From Anaerolineae bacterium (GTDB lineage: Bacteria > Chloroflexota > Anaerolineae > DRVO01), in the NCBI GenBank assembly GCA_012719195.1, contig JAAYAV010000128.1:1-14370 (forward strand): a DNA stretch of 14,370 bases. Reading direction: 5' to 3'. This document shows positions 1 through 7,248 of this stretch, piece by piece. The notes under the pieces were generated by a model. That model saw only the letters and a list, made by a program, of their open reading frames with translations, was not told the origin of the DNA and did no database searches. The first letter of the stretch is position 1; the number at the start of each line of letters is the position of its first letter. Both the position numbers and the translations under genes were made by a program.

Positions 1-989
1 AAGACGGTGTTGAAGGCGACCAGTTCCTCGTTGGTAGCCCGCGCCGAGATCAGTGCTGCCAGGCTGTCGGCGGCCGAAAGCCGGTGTGCGACCAGACTCA
101 GAGCCTCGTCCCAAGAGCACGGCACCAGTTCGCCGCCCTCTCGCACCAGCGGGGTGCGTATGCGCGGCGCCGTCACGTGCAGCGGCTCAAACCGCCCAAC
201 ACGGCAGAGGAGACCGGCACTCGGCCCGTTGTCCCAGTCGCTATCAATGCGAATCAGGCGATCGGACCGAGTCCGCGCGATGATGCTGCAGCCGAGGCTG
301 CACTGCGCGCAGACGGTGCCGTGGCGCTCGAGGTCGGCGTCTCCGCCCATGAAGGCGCTGCGCCGATCCACCAGGGCTCCCACCGGGCACACGTCAAGGC
401 AGGAGCCGCAGGAGATGCAGGTGGATTCGCCGAAGGGCACGTCTAGGTCCGCCACAACCAGCGACTCCGCTCCGCGCTGACCCATACCGAGCGTGTGCAC
501 CGCCGCGACTTCGGAGCAGGCACGGATGCAGCGGCGGCAGAGTATGCAGCGGTTGTGGTCCATGATGAAATACTGGCGCGAGGCGTCCACGACCCGCGGT
601 ATGTCAGAGCGCGGGTAGAGCCAGTGGTCCATGCCGTGGTAGTAGGCCAGCGTCTGCAGCTCGCAGTCGCCATCAGCGGCGCAGTACATGCAGTAGTGGC
701 TGCGCTCGGAGAACAGCAGCTCGAGCACGTACCGCCGCGCCTTCACGACCTTATCTGAGTGCGTCTGCACCCGCAGGCCAGGAGACACCGGGAACGTGCA
801 AGCCGGGTGCAGCTGCCCGCGAGGCTCGACCTCAACGAGACACATCCGGCACCCGCCGGAGGCTGTCACGGCCGGATGGTAGCACAGAGTCGGGATCGTA
901 ATCCCCGCCTCGGTCGCCGCCTCTAGCACAGTGCGGCCCTCCTCGGTCTCGATCTCCTGCCCGTTGATGAACATGGTTAGGGCCGCCAT
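1..989 (-). CDS. NuoG / formate dehydrogenase-like iron-sulfur molybdopterin-type subunit (partial, C-terminus off window)
   Basis: This is the last visible gene of the redox operon; 329 N-terminal residues are seen and the frame stays open to base 1. Domains in order: plant-type [2Fe-2S] ferredoxin (C36, C47, C50, C64), a His-Cys [4Fe-4S] motif (H98, C100, C103, C109), two ferredoxin-type [4Fe-4S] motifs (C148/151/154/158 and C191/194/197/201), then the Fe4S4 motif of the molybdopterin oxidoreductase superfamily (C227, C230, C234, C262). The ATG at 989 follows an AGGAGG ribosome site at 994-999. The role inferred is to pass electrons between the NuoF-like flavoprotein and a catalytic or structural domain outside the window. 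The motif CAQCSLGC and LCRVGRF resemble NuoG more than formate dehydrogenase (usually CxYCGVGC and CxKG), so formate oxidation is not certain. An [FeFe] hydrogenase is ruled out for this part: no H-cluster domain follows the ferredoxin motifs. Confidence 0.88.
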   Translation of the reverse strand, partial: MAALTMFINGQEIETEEGRTVLEAATEAGITIPTLCYHPAVTASGGCRMCLVEVEPRGQLHPACTFPVSPGLRVQTHSDKVVKARRYVLELLFSERSHYCMYCAADGDCELQTLAYYHGMDHWLYPRSDIPRVVDASRQYFIMDHNRCILCRRCIRACSEVAAVHTLGMGQRGAESLVVADLDVPFGESTCISCGSCLDVCPVGALVDRRSAFMGGDADLERHGTVCAQCSLGCSIIARTRSDRLIRIDSDWDNGPSAGLLCRVGRFEPLHVTAPRIRTPLVREGGELVPCSWDEALSLVAHRLSAADSLAALISARATNEELVAFNTV

Positions 990-1026
990 CAGACCTCCTG
1001 GTTGCCTATGGTGACCGTGACCGGCA

Positions 1027-3699
1027 TCACAGCGCCGCTTCGTTCAGCGCTTCCTGCCGGCGCTTCGCCATCATCTTCTGCCAGTCGAGGTCGCAGCGCA
1101 GGCAGCGCTTGCACTCCTCGATGGCCGTCTTCTCGTCCCAGACGTCCTCCACCCTGATGCTGCGCCCCTTGGCGCTCTCGGCGGTGGTGTAGGCCGGTTC
1201 GGCCCGCTTGGCGTCCACGTAGTCGGCCGGATTCCAGGCCGCCTCGGGGATAGCGCACTCAACGCTGAACCGCACTCGCTTCACCTCGCCGGTGCGCAAG
1301 AAGTGGTTGACCACCGCCGCCACCCGGTTGCCCTGGCCCACCGCTTCCACCACCGACGAGTGTCCGATGACGGCGTCTCCGGCGGCGAACACCCGCGGTA
1401 GAGACGTCTGGAAGGCTCGATCGACGGCGATCCTGCCGTCCTCGTCCAGGTTGAGCCCCATGGCCTGGAGCGCGTCCGCGGCAGGGACGTCCAGCCCCCG
1501 CTTCTTGCGCGTACCCAGAGCCAGGATGACGGCATCGAAGTCGCCGGTCTCCTGCAAGTCGGCTAGACTGAAGTCGCGCCCGAGCACGCTGTTGCACTTG
1601 ACGTCGACGCCGGCGCGCAACACGTTGCTGATCTCGGCGCGCAGAACGTCCTGCGGCAAACGGTGCTGCGGTATGCCGGCGATCATCATGCCACCGGGCT
1701 CGTCCAGGGCGTCGAAGACCGTCACCTTGAAGCCGAACTGGGCCAACCGCAGCGCCGCGGTGAGGCCGGCCGGACCGGCGCCGACGACAGCCACTCTCTC
1801 GGGCCGATCGTCATCCAGGCGAGGCGGATTCCATTCCTTGGCGATGGCGCTCTCCGCCATGAAGCGCTTGATGCTGCGTATGGCCACCGGCTCATCGACC
1901 TCGCCCCGGCGGCAGTGCTTCTCACAGAAGGCATAGCACACTCGGCCACAGACAACGGCGAAGGGGTTTGTCCGCCGGTGGATCTCCAGCGCTTCGTCGT
2001 AACGGCCCTGGGCCGTGAGGGCGATGTAAGCCGCCGCGTCCACCTCGGCCGGGCAAGCGCTGTTGCACGGCGCCACGGTGATGGTCGGGCACTTGCCGGT
2101 CGGGCAGCGACCGTCCTCGATGTGCGCGAGGTACTCATCCCGGAAGAAGCGCAGCGTGCTGAGGACCGGCGATGGCGTCAGCTGACCCAGGGCGCACAGG
2201 GACGCGTTCTTCATCTCGGCGGCAATCAGCGGCAGAGCCTCCAGGTCCTCGGGCGTACCCTCGCCGTCGGTGATGCGCCGAACCACGTCCAGCATCCGCT
2301 GCCCGCCCACGCGGCAGGGCACGCACTTCCCGCAGGACTCAGCCGAAGCAAACTCCAGGAAGAAGCGGGCGAACTCCACCATGCAGGTGTCTTCATCGAC
2401 GACGATCATGCCGCCGGAGCCCATGGTCGCTCCCGCCGCGGTCAGTGAGTCGTAGTCGATGGGCGTGTCCAGCAGTGACGCCGGCAGGGTGCCGCCCAGA
2501 GGTCCGCCGGTCTGAACCGCCTTGAACTTCTTGCCCTTGAGCATTCCGCCGCCGATGTCGAAGACGATCTCGCGCATGGTGATGCCCATGGGGACTTCGA
2601 TGAGGCCGGTGTTGTTCACCTTCCCCGTGAGAGCGAACACCTTGGTGCCCTTGCTCCTCTCCGTTCCAATGGAGCGGAACCACTCGGCTCCGTTGAGGAA
2701 CACCTGCGGCACGTTGGCCCAGGTCTCTACGTTGTTGATGTTGGTAGGCTTGCCCCACAGGCCCGACACGGCCGGGAACGGTGGCCGCGGGCGCGGCTCG
2801 CCTCGACGCCCCTCGATGGAAGCCATCAGGGCCGTCTCCTCCCCACACACGAACGCGCCCGCACCCTCCTTCAGGTGCAGCATGAAAGAGAAGTCGCTAC
2901 CGAGGATGTTGTTCCCAAGGAACCCATACTCCGTCGCCTTCTCAATAGCATGAGTCAGGTTTCGCACCGCGAGGGGGTACTCGGCGCGGCAGTACACGTA
3001 GCCCTCATCAGCGCCGATGGCGTAAGCGCCGATGAGCATTCCCTCCACCACGCTGTGTGGGTCGCCCTCGAGGATGCTTCGATCCATGAACGCGCCCGGG
3101 TCGCCCTCGTCGGCGTTGCAGATCACGTACTTCTTGTCGCCACGGGCGTTGCGGGCAAACTCCCACTTAAGGCCGGCCGGGAACCCTGCGCCTCCCCGCC
3201 CGCGCAACCCCGCCTGCTTGGCCAGGTCGATGACCTGCTGCGGCTCCATCTCGGACACAACCTTGGCCAGGGCAGCGTACCCGTCACGCGCTATGTACTC
3301 GTCGATGCTCTCCGGGTTGATCACGCCACAGTTACGCAAGGCGATGCGCACCTGCTTGCCATAGAAGGAGATCTCGGAGTAACTAGCCACCGAGGCGTGC
3401 GTCGCGGGCTCCTTGTAGGCCAGCCGCTCCACCACTCGCCCCTTGACCAGTGTCTCCTCGACCAACTCCTCCGCATCAGCGGCGTGGACCCCGCAGTAGA
3501 AGATGCCCTCGGGATAGATGGTCACCACCGGGCCCATGGCGCAGAAGCCGCGGCAGCCCGTCTCCATGACCCGAACTTCTTCGGCGAGGCCGCGTCGCTG
3601 CACCTCCGCCCGTAGCGCCGCCAGCGTCTCCTTGGACCCCGAGGCCTGGCAGCCGGTACCGGCACACACCAAGACGTTGGCCCGATAAGCCTGCGCCAT
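1027..3699 (-). CDS. nuoF: NuoF-like NADH:flavin subunit fused to N-terminal [2Fe-2S] domain and C-terminal truncated GltD/NfnB-like FAD domain
   Basis: An 890-residue fusion flavoprotein, predicted to take electrons from or give them to NAD(H) through FMN. Residues 1-95 are a thioredoxin-like [2Fe-2S] domain (C12, C17, C49, C53). Residues 110-530 are NuoF/HydB: FMN/NADH glycine-rich loop GRGGAGFPAG at 167-176, and a [4Fe-4S] site C456/C459/C462 with C502. Residues 531-600 carry Cys pairs like the GltD/DPYD iron-sulfur domain (C532, C537, C545, C549, C584, C588, C592, C596). Residues 634-805 are FAD-binding (VVGAGPAG at 638-645; RVFAAGDAV at 769-777), and a Cys cluster C863/C866/C869 lies near the end. 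The NAD(P) Rossmann subdomain normally found between these FAD motifs is absent. The ATG at 3699 overlaps the upstream stop by one base (TGATG) with a GGGAGG site upstream; an in-frame start at 3735 has no support. The complex is probably cytoplasmic. Confidence 0.93.
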   Translation of the reverse strand: MAQAYRANVLVCAGTGCQASGSKETLAALRAEVQRRGLAEEVRVMETGCRGFCAMGPVVTIYPEGIFYCGVHAADAEELVEETLVKGRVVERLAYKEPATHASVASYSEISFYGKQVRIALRNCGVINPESIDEYIARDGYAALAKVVSEMEPQQVIDLAKQAGLRGRGGAGFPAGLKWEFARNARGDKKYVICNADEGDPGAFMDRSILEGDPHSVVEGMLIGAYAIGADEGYVYCRAEYPLAVRNLTHAIEKATEYGFLGNNILGSDFSFMLHLKEGAGAFVCGEETALMASIEGRRGEPRPRPPFPAVSGLWGKPTNINNVETWANVPQVFLNGAEWFRSIGTERSKGTKVFALTGKVNNTGLIEVPMGITMREIVFDIGGGMLKGKKFKAVQTGGPLGGTLPASLLDTPIDYDSLTAAGATMGSGGMIVVDEDTCMVEFARFFLEFASAESCGKCVPCRVGGQRMLDVVRRITDGEGTPEDLEALPLIAAEMKNASLCALGQLTPSPVLSTLRFFRDEYLAHIEDGRCPTGKCPTITVAPCNSACPAEVDAAAYIALTAQGRYDEALEIHRRTNPFAVVCGRVCYAFCEKHCRRGEVDEPVAIRSIKRFMAESAIAKEWNPPRLDDDRPERVAVVGAGPAGLTAALRLAQFGFKVTVFDALDEPGGMMIAGIPQHRLPQDVLRAEISNVLRAGVDVKCNSVLGRDFSLADLQETGDFDAVILALGTRKKRGLDVPAADALQAMGLNLDEDGRIAVDRAFQTSLPRVFAAGDAVIGHSSVVEAVGQGNRVAAVVNHFLRTGEVKRVRFSVECAIPEAAWNPADYVDAKRAEPAYTTAESAKGRSIRVEDVWDEKTAIEECKRCLRCDLDWQKMMAKRRQEALNEAAL

Positions 3700-4079
3700 C
3701 AGTTGCCTCCCGTGTCGAGGCGGCCCACCACCCACTCTTCGATCACCTTGCCGCCCACCAGATGCTCCTCGATGATCCGAGGAACCCTATCGGCAGTCAC
3801 GTTGCCGTAGGTGATGCGGGGGCTGCCGGCCTGCTCAATATCAACGAGCGGCTCGTTGAAGCACATCCCGATGCAGCCTACCGTGTTGACGGTGGCATCC
3901 ATCTCCCGCCGCGCCAGCTCATCGACGACGGCACGCATGGTCTCGCGCGCACCGGCGGCGATGCCGCAGGTGCCGAGCCCAACCGTAATGCGAGTTCCGC
4001 TACCAAGGCGCACCTTCATGTCCTTCTGCGCCCTCTCTTTGAGAGCCCGGAGTTCCTCGATCGAGCCTATCTTGGGCAT
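3699..4079 (-). CDS. hndB: HndB-like thioredoxin-fold ferredoxin-type subunit
   Basis: A 126-residue protein matching the HndB family that accompanies NAD(P)-linked hydrogenase and NuoEF-like complexes. Visible family marks are GTCGIAAGARE (36-46) and VGCIGMCFNEP (67-77), followed by a conserved-looking YGNV...EEHLVGGKV tail. Only three cysteines are present (C38, C69, C73), so binding of a standard four-Cys [2Fe-2S] cluster cannot be assumed; another ligand or a purely structural role is possible. ATG 4079 is chosen because AAGGAG at 4088-4093 lies 8 bases upstream; the TTG at 4085 would be only 2 bases from it. The stop overlaps the start of the NuoF fusion gene by one base, which suggests coupled translation and a 1:1 partnership with it. 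Confidence 0.85.
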   Translation of the reverse strand: MPKIGSIEELRALKERAQKDMKVRLGSGTRITVGLGTCGIAAGARETMRAVVDELARREMDATVNTVGCIGMCFNEPLVDIEQAGSPRITYGNVTADRVPRIIEEHLVGGKVIEEWVVGRLDTGGN

Positions 4080-4095
4080 CGCCAAAGCTCCTTCA

Positions 4096-4641
4096 CTAGC
4101 TGATGCTCCGTCTGAGTGCTCCCATACCGGCGGCGAGATAGTCCCTCACCCAACCGGAAACGTCCGTCGCAGTTAGCTCACCGCCCGCTGCCTCTTCTGC
4201 CAGGGCGCTATCGAACTCGAACTCGTCTCCGCTCGCCGCGTACCGGTAGGTCAGGCGCGGCGCACCTTCCATCAACATGAAGGCGACCAATGTGCCCACG
4301 ATGTCGCCCATCGGCGCTCGGTCCACATGCTCCAGGCCGAAGGAGGCCTTCACCGTCGTCCGCCCGGGTGCCGACGTAACCTCCGCCCGGCCTCCGGCTC
4401 GCTCTGCCGCTGCTCGCAACAGCGGCAGCCCCAGTCCAACTCGGCGGGTGGTGCGAGTGGTGTAGAACGGGTCGAACACCGTCTCGCTACGTCCTGCCGG
4501 CAGGCCCCGACCGTCATCATCCACGAGCAGTTCCAACAAGCCGGCCGCGCCGTCCTCCACCACCTCGACCGAGACGCGCTGGGCGCCCGCATTGCGGGCG
4601 TTCTCCAATAGGTCGAGCAGGTGGAGCGAGATCTCACGCAC
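4096..4641 (-). CDS. Small stand-alone HATPase (anti-sigma/histidine-kinase-like ATP-binding) protein
   Basis: A 181-residue protein with a GHKL ATPase fold: N-box helix with E13-N14, G1 box DDDGRG (41-46) and G2 box VGLGLPL (68-74). There is no dimerisation/phospho-acceptor His domain, so it is not a complete histidine kinase; it could be a serine kinase of the RsbW type or an ATP-sensing partner. Small ATPases beginning (M)xEISLHxLD are known neighbours of NuoE/HydC genes in hydrogenase-type operons. The GTG at 4641 is preferred because it gives that family N-terminus exactly and overlaps the preceding stop by 8 bases. A TTG at 4668 would add nine residues and has no clear ribosome site. 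The C-terminal third (about 110-181) is not recognised. Confidence 0.82.
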   Translation of the reverse strand: MREISLHLLDLLENARNAGAQRVSVEVVEDGAAGLLELLVDDDGRGLPAGRSETVFDPFYTTRTTRRVGLGLPLLRAAAERAGGRAEVTSAPGRTTVKASFGLEHVDRAPMGDIVGTLVAFMLMEGAPRLTYRYAASGDEFEFDSALAEEAAGGELTATDVSGWVRDYLAAGMGALRRSIS

Positions 4642-5131
4642 CGGCGCCCGCGCCGTCGGCTCCGTCAAGAGAGGCGATCACCTTGAGCATGCGCTCGGGC
4701 GTGACCCCGCCCATCACGGTGCCGTCCACCACCACCACCGGCGCCAGAGCGCACGATCCGAGGCAGTAGACCACTTCCAGCGTGTAGGCCATGTCGTCCG
4801 TAGTCTCCCCGGCGCGGATGCCGAGGTGGTTCTCCAGGGCCTCGACGATCTTGGGAGTGCCACGCACGTGACAGGCAGTCCCGTCGCAACAGCGGATGAC
4901 GTGGCGGCCGCGGGGGTTGAGGTAGAACTGGGAGTAGAAGGTAACCACCCCGTAGACTTGGCTTAGCGGCACCGCCAGGCGCTCGGCGATGGCGCTAAGC
5001 ACCGCACTGGGCAGGTAACCGTACTCCGCCTGCGCCGCCTGCAGCACCGGGATCAGAACCCCGGTCTGGTCTCCGTATTGGGCGAATATCGTCTCCAGCT
5101 TGGCCAGGTCCACCGTCAACTCAGATGCCAT
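4634..5131 (-). CDS. nuoE: NuoE/HydC-like [2Fe-2S] thioredoxin-fold subunit
   Basis: A 165-residue protein of normal NuoE length. The N-terminal helical bundle (about 1-75, containing GVVTFYSQF at 61-69) is followed by the thioredoxin-like domain with the four cluster ligands C82, C87, C123 and C127 in the usual CxxxxC...CxxxC arrangement. NuoE and HydC pair with NuoF/HydB and hold the [2Fe-2S] cluster near the FMN. The ATG at 5131 has a purine-rich GAGGCGA stretch just upstream. The C-terminus is a short Ala/Gly-rich tail that overlaps the next gene by 8 bases. This is the most conventional subunit in the complex and the identification is firm at family level; whether the enzyme is a bifurcating type cannot be told from it. 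Confidence 0.93.
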   Translation of the reverse strand: MASELTVDLAKLETIFAQYGDQTGVLIPVLQAAQAEYGYLPSAVLSAIAERLAVPLSQVYGVVTFYSQFYLNPRGRHVIRCCDGTACHVRGTPKIVEALENHLGIRAGETTDDMAYTLEVVYCLGSCALAPVVVVDGTVMGGVTPERMLKVIASLDGADGAGAGA

Positions 5132-5140
5132 GTCGTCGCC

Positions 5141-5905
5141 TCATGCCCCTTGTCCTGTCCGATCGGTGATGCGCAACGCGCCGCTGCATTCGCCACGAAA
5201 ACACCGGCCTATGTCCTGGAGCCTCACACCCCGCAATAGAAACTCGGTTCGGCCGCCCATCTCGCTTAAGCGGTGAGCATCTCCGAACGATGCCGCCCCG
5301 AGCTTAGCCAGCCCCGGGTGGGCCCCCTGTAGTTGCTCCAGGTTCGCGTGCCGGGACACCTCTATCCCGTCCAAGTCCAGCCCTACGGGAAGGAACCCCA
5401 ACGTGCCCAGTAGGCTGCGGCTGGGCCGATCGATGTGGGCCGCCACCGCCAGCCCGCCATGATCGTGCACCAGTCTCGCCGCCTCCTCAATCGACAAGTC
5501 GGTGCGGCCCTGCAGCAACAGCGTGTTCTCCCGGATGGGGTACCCGTGCCGATCCACTACGATCTGCTCCCCGAAGAACTCCGGACGGTTCCGGGCTCTG
5601 CCGAGCCCGGCGTACACCCGGTCCTGTACTGTCAGTGCCTGGCTCAACTCGTCGAAAAGTGCGAGCAGGTCCACCTCCTCAGCCGTTTGGATCTCCAGCC
5701 CGGCCACTACCACCAGCCCCGTCCCTGCGGCCGCTTCCTGTACGGCCGCCACGTTCTCGGCCGAGTTGTGGTCGGTGATCGCAATGCCCGCTAGGCCCAA
5801 CTCAAGCGCTCGCTCGACTATTCGCGGCGGCGTCATCTCCGCCTCGGCGCAGGCGGAGAGCACCGTGTGCAGGTGAAGGTCCAGCCGCGCCCACCTCGCC
5901 TCCAC
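5141..5905 (-). CDS. PHP-domain metal-dependent phosphoesterase-like protein
   Basis: A 254-residue PHP-family protein. Metal-ligand motifs are visible: HLH (H11, H13), TDHNS (D45, H46), E71 in AGLEI, H157 in AAHIDRP, and D209/H211 in GDAH. The family includes phosphoesterases such as histidinol-phosphate phosphatase and the PHP parts of DNA polymerases; short PHP proteins of this kind recur beside NuoE/HydC-type genes, with substrate unknown. The GTG at 5905 is the only reasonable start, 3 bases after the upstream stop, and it leaves HLH close to the N-terminus as is usual. Nine bases separate its stop from the NuoE-like start. It may hydrolyse a phosphoryl group or nucleotide signal handled by the co-transcribed ATPases, but that is inference only. 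Confidence 0.88.
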   Translation of the reverse strand: MEARWARLDLHLHTVLSACAEAEMTPPRIVERALELGLAGIAITDHNSAENVAAVQEAAAGTGLVVVAGLEIQTAEEVDLLALFDELSQALTVQDRVYAGLGRARNRPEFFGEQIVVDRHGYPIRENTLLLQGRTDLSIEEAARLVHDHGGLAVAAHIDRPSRSLLGTLGFLPVGLDLDGIEVSRHANLEQLQGAHPGLAKLGAASFGDAHRLSEMGGRTEFLLRGVRLQDIGRCFRGECSGALRITDRTGQGA

Positions 5906-5908
5906 GCG

Positions 5909-6268
5909 CTAGGCCGGCACGCCCAGGCGGATAAGCCCGGCCACCACGGCGAAGGAGCCACGGTCCGAGCCCAAGAGGGCCACGTTCTCCCGCTCAGCCG
6001 TTTGCACCGTCTCCGGATCCGGCTGCGCGCCCTCGGTAATGATCACGCAAGCCACGTCGGTGAGCGTAGCCACCGCCACCACGTTGCGGTGTGCCTGCAA
6101 AGTCACCCAGACCTGTCCCGATCTCGCGCCCGCCATGGCGCAGCTGAGCAGGTCCCCGCAGTAACCACCGAGCACAGGCCGATCCAGAGAGGCCGCCTCG
6201 GCGGCGAAGACCCGCAATCCCAACCCCTCCGCCACCTCACGCACCGTCAACGTCCCCTCCTGCTTCAT
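5909..6268 (-). CDS. DRTGG-domain protein (second copy)
   Basis: A 119-residue single-domain protein of the DRTGG family, named for a domain found in some phosphotransacetylases and in CBS-domain proteins. It shows the typical core: a short N-terminal helix (LTVREVAEGLGLRVF, 7-21), GGYCGDLLSCAM and a strand-rich centre QVWVTLQAHRNVVAVA, ending with IRLGVPA. The function of stand-alone DRTGG proteins is not established; ligand binding is the usual guess. Its ATG at 6268 overlaps the stop of the CBS/HATPase gene in ATGA, so the two are translationally coupled. It is a clear paralogue of the first gene of the operon (7229-7582) by length and layout, though the sequences are diverged. Confidence 0.85.
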   Translation of the reverse strand: MKQEGTLTVREVAEGLGLRVFAAEAASLDRPVLGGYCGDLLSCAMAGARSGQVWVTLQAHRNVVAVATLTDVACVIITEGAQPDPETVQTAERENVALLGSDRGSFAVVAGLIRLGVPA

Positions 6269-7248
6269 GAGCGCGGCGCTCGCCCGAGCCGGTTCCCTTG
6301 CCCCAGGTACACCACCGCGACCAGCTTGGTCCCGGAACCGACTTCCGAACGAAGAGAGAACTCGTCACTGCAGCGGCGGATGTTCTCCAGCCCCATGCCG
6401 GCTCCGAATCCCAGGTCACGAATCCAATCGGGGGCGGTGCTGAACCCGGCTTCCAGAGCGCTCTCGATATCGGAGATGCCGGGCCCGGCGTCGGTAGTCG
6501 TGATGCTGACGCGATCAGGCCGCACTTCGACAAGGACCTCGCCGCCGGCATCGGTGTGGATCACCAGGTTCATCTCGGCCTCATAGCAGGCCACCGCCAC
6601 CCGGCGCACTGCCTCTGGACGGCCCCCTAGACGCTGCAGGGCCCTCTTCACCTTTGCCGAGGCCTCGCCGCTGTGGGAGAAGTCGCGTGGGCTGACAGTG
6701 TAGCGGAGCGTGAGGCTGGTGTCGTGGGAGGAGATGTCCTGGAAGATGTGGCTGGCGCGGTAGTGGCTCACTTCGTCACTGCGGTGATCGAGATCCAGCG
6801 CGCGCACCAGACCGCGGGTGATGTCGCCGCCGGTCACGATGCCCACGAGGCTGCCCTGGGCGCTGACAACGGGGATGCGGCCCACAGGACGACTGGCGAA
6901 CGCCTTCACGGCCTCAATCACCGAGTCATCCTCGCGGACGGTGAGGATGTCGATCGTCATCCACTGTCGCACCGGATCATCGCGACTGCCCCGCTCCAGG
7001 GCGTTGATGAGGTCGTTCATGCTCACAATACCGATCAGCTCGCCCTGCTCCACCACGGGAGCACCGGCGATTCCGGCGGCCCGCAGCTTCTCACCCAGTT
7101 CGTGCATGGTCTGGTCCGGCTGTACCGAGACCACTGGCGTGGTCATCACCTGCCGGACGACAAGCTCGTATACCAGCTCCTGGGCTTTCGTCAGGTCGCT
7201 GTCTTGGAGCAGAGAACGGGTGTCGACGCTACCGGGTGAGCTCGACAC
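6265..7248 (-). CDS. CBS-domain pair fused to HATPase (anti-sigma regulatory kinase-like) protein
   Basis: A 327-residue regulator-like protein. Residues about 30-88 and 92-150 are two CBS domains (VRQVMTTPVVSVQPDQT; VRQWMTIDILTVREDDS), a module that binds adenine nucleotides. Residues about 175-318 form a GHKL ATPase of the RsbW/SpoIIAB kind: N-box with E223/N227, G1 box DAGPGI (253-258) and G2 box GFGAGMGLENI (280-290). No transmembrane segment or phospho-acceptor His is seen, so it is probably a cytoplasmic energy or nucleotide sensor acting as a protein kinase or partner-switch. The GTG at 7248 overlaps the upstream gene by 20 bases; its ribosome site is weak, but no better start precedes the first CBS domain. 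It lies between two DRTGG genes. Confidence 0.87.
   Translation of the reverse strand: MSSSPGSVDTRSLLQDSDLTKAQELVYELVVRQVMTTPVVSVQPDQTMHELGEKLRAAGIAGAPVVEQGELIGIVSMNDLINALERGSRDDPVRQWMTIDILTVREDDSVIEAVKAFASRPVGRIPVVSAQGSLVGIVTGGDITRGLVRALDLDHRSDEVSHYRASHIFQDISSHDTSLTLRYTVSPRDFSHSGEASAKVKRALQRLGGRPEAVRRVAVACYEAEMNLVIHTDAGGEVLVEVRPDRVSITTTDAGPGISDIESALEAGFSTAPDWIRDLGFGAGMGLENIRRCSDEFSLRSEVGSGTKLVAVVYLGQGNRLGRAPRS

Noticed and set aside
1..989. [FeFe]-hydrogenase catalytic subunit (HydA), suggested by the companion genes
   Set aside because: After the ferredoxin motifs the protein enters a molybdopterin-type Fe4S4 domain; none of the H-cluster Cys motifs appear.
1420..1512. Frameshift or broken gene as cause of the shortened GltD-like tail
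   Set aside because: The frame is continuous through the junction, the downstream FAD motif and C-terminal Cys motif are intact, and no stop or shifted homologous stretch is seen.
1663..3615. Long plus-strand reading frames opposite the NuoF fusion (1663-2448, 2875-3615)
   Set aside because: They are antisense to well-conserved iron-sulfur and flavin motifs, lack domains, and are rich in His/Arg/Ala as is usual for shadow frames.
5867..6586. Plus-strand frame of 239 codons across the PHP/DRTGG/CBS genes
   Set aside because: Antisense to three genes with clear motifs; composition is shadow-like and there is no ribosome site.
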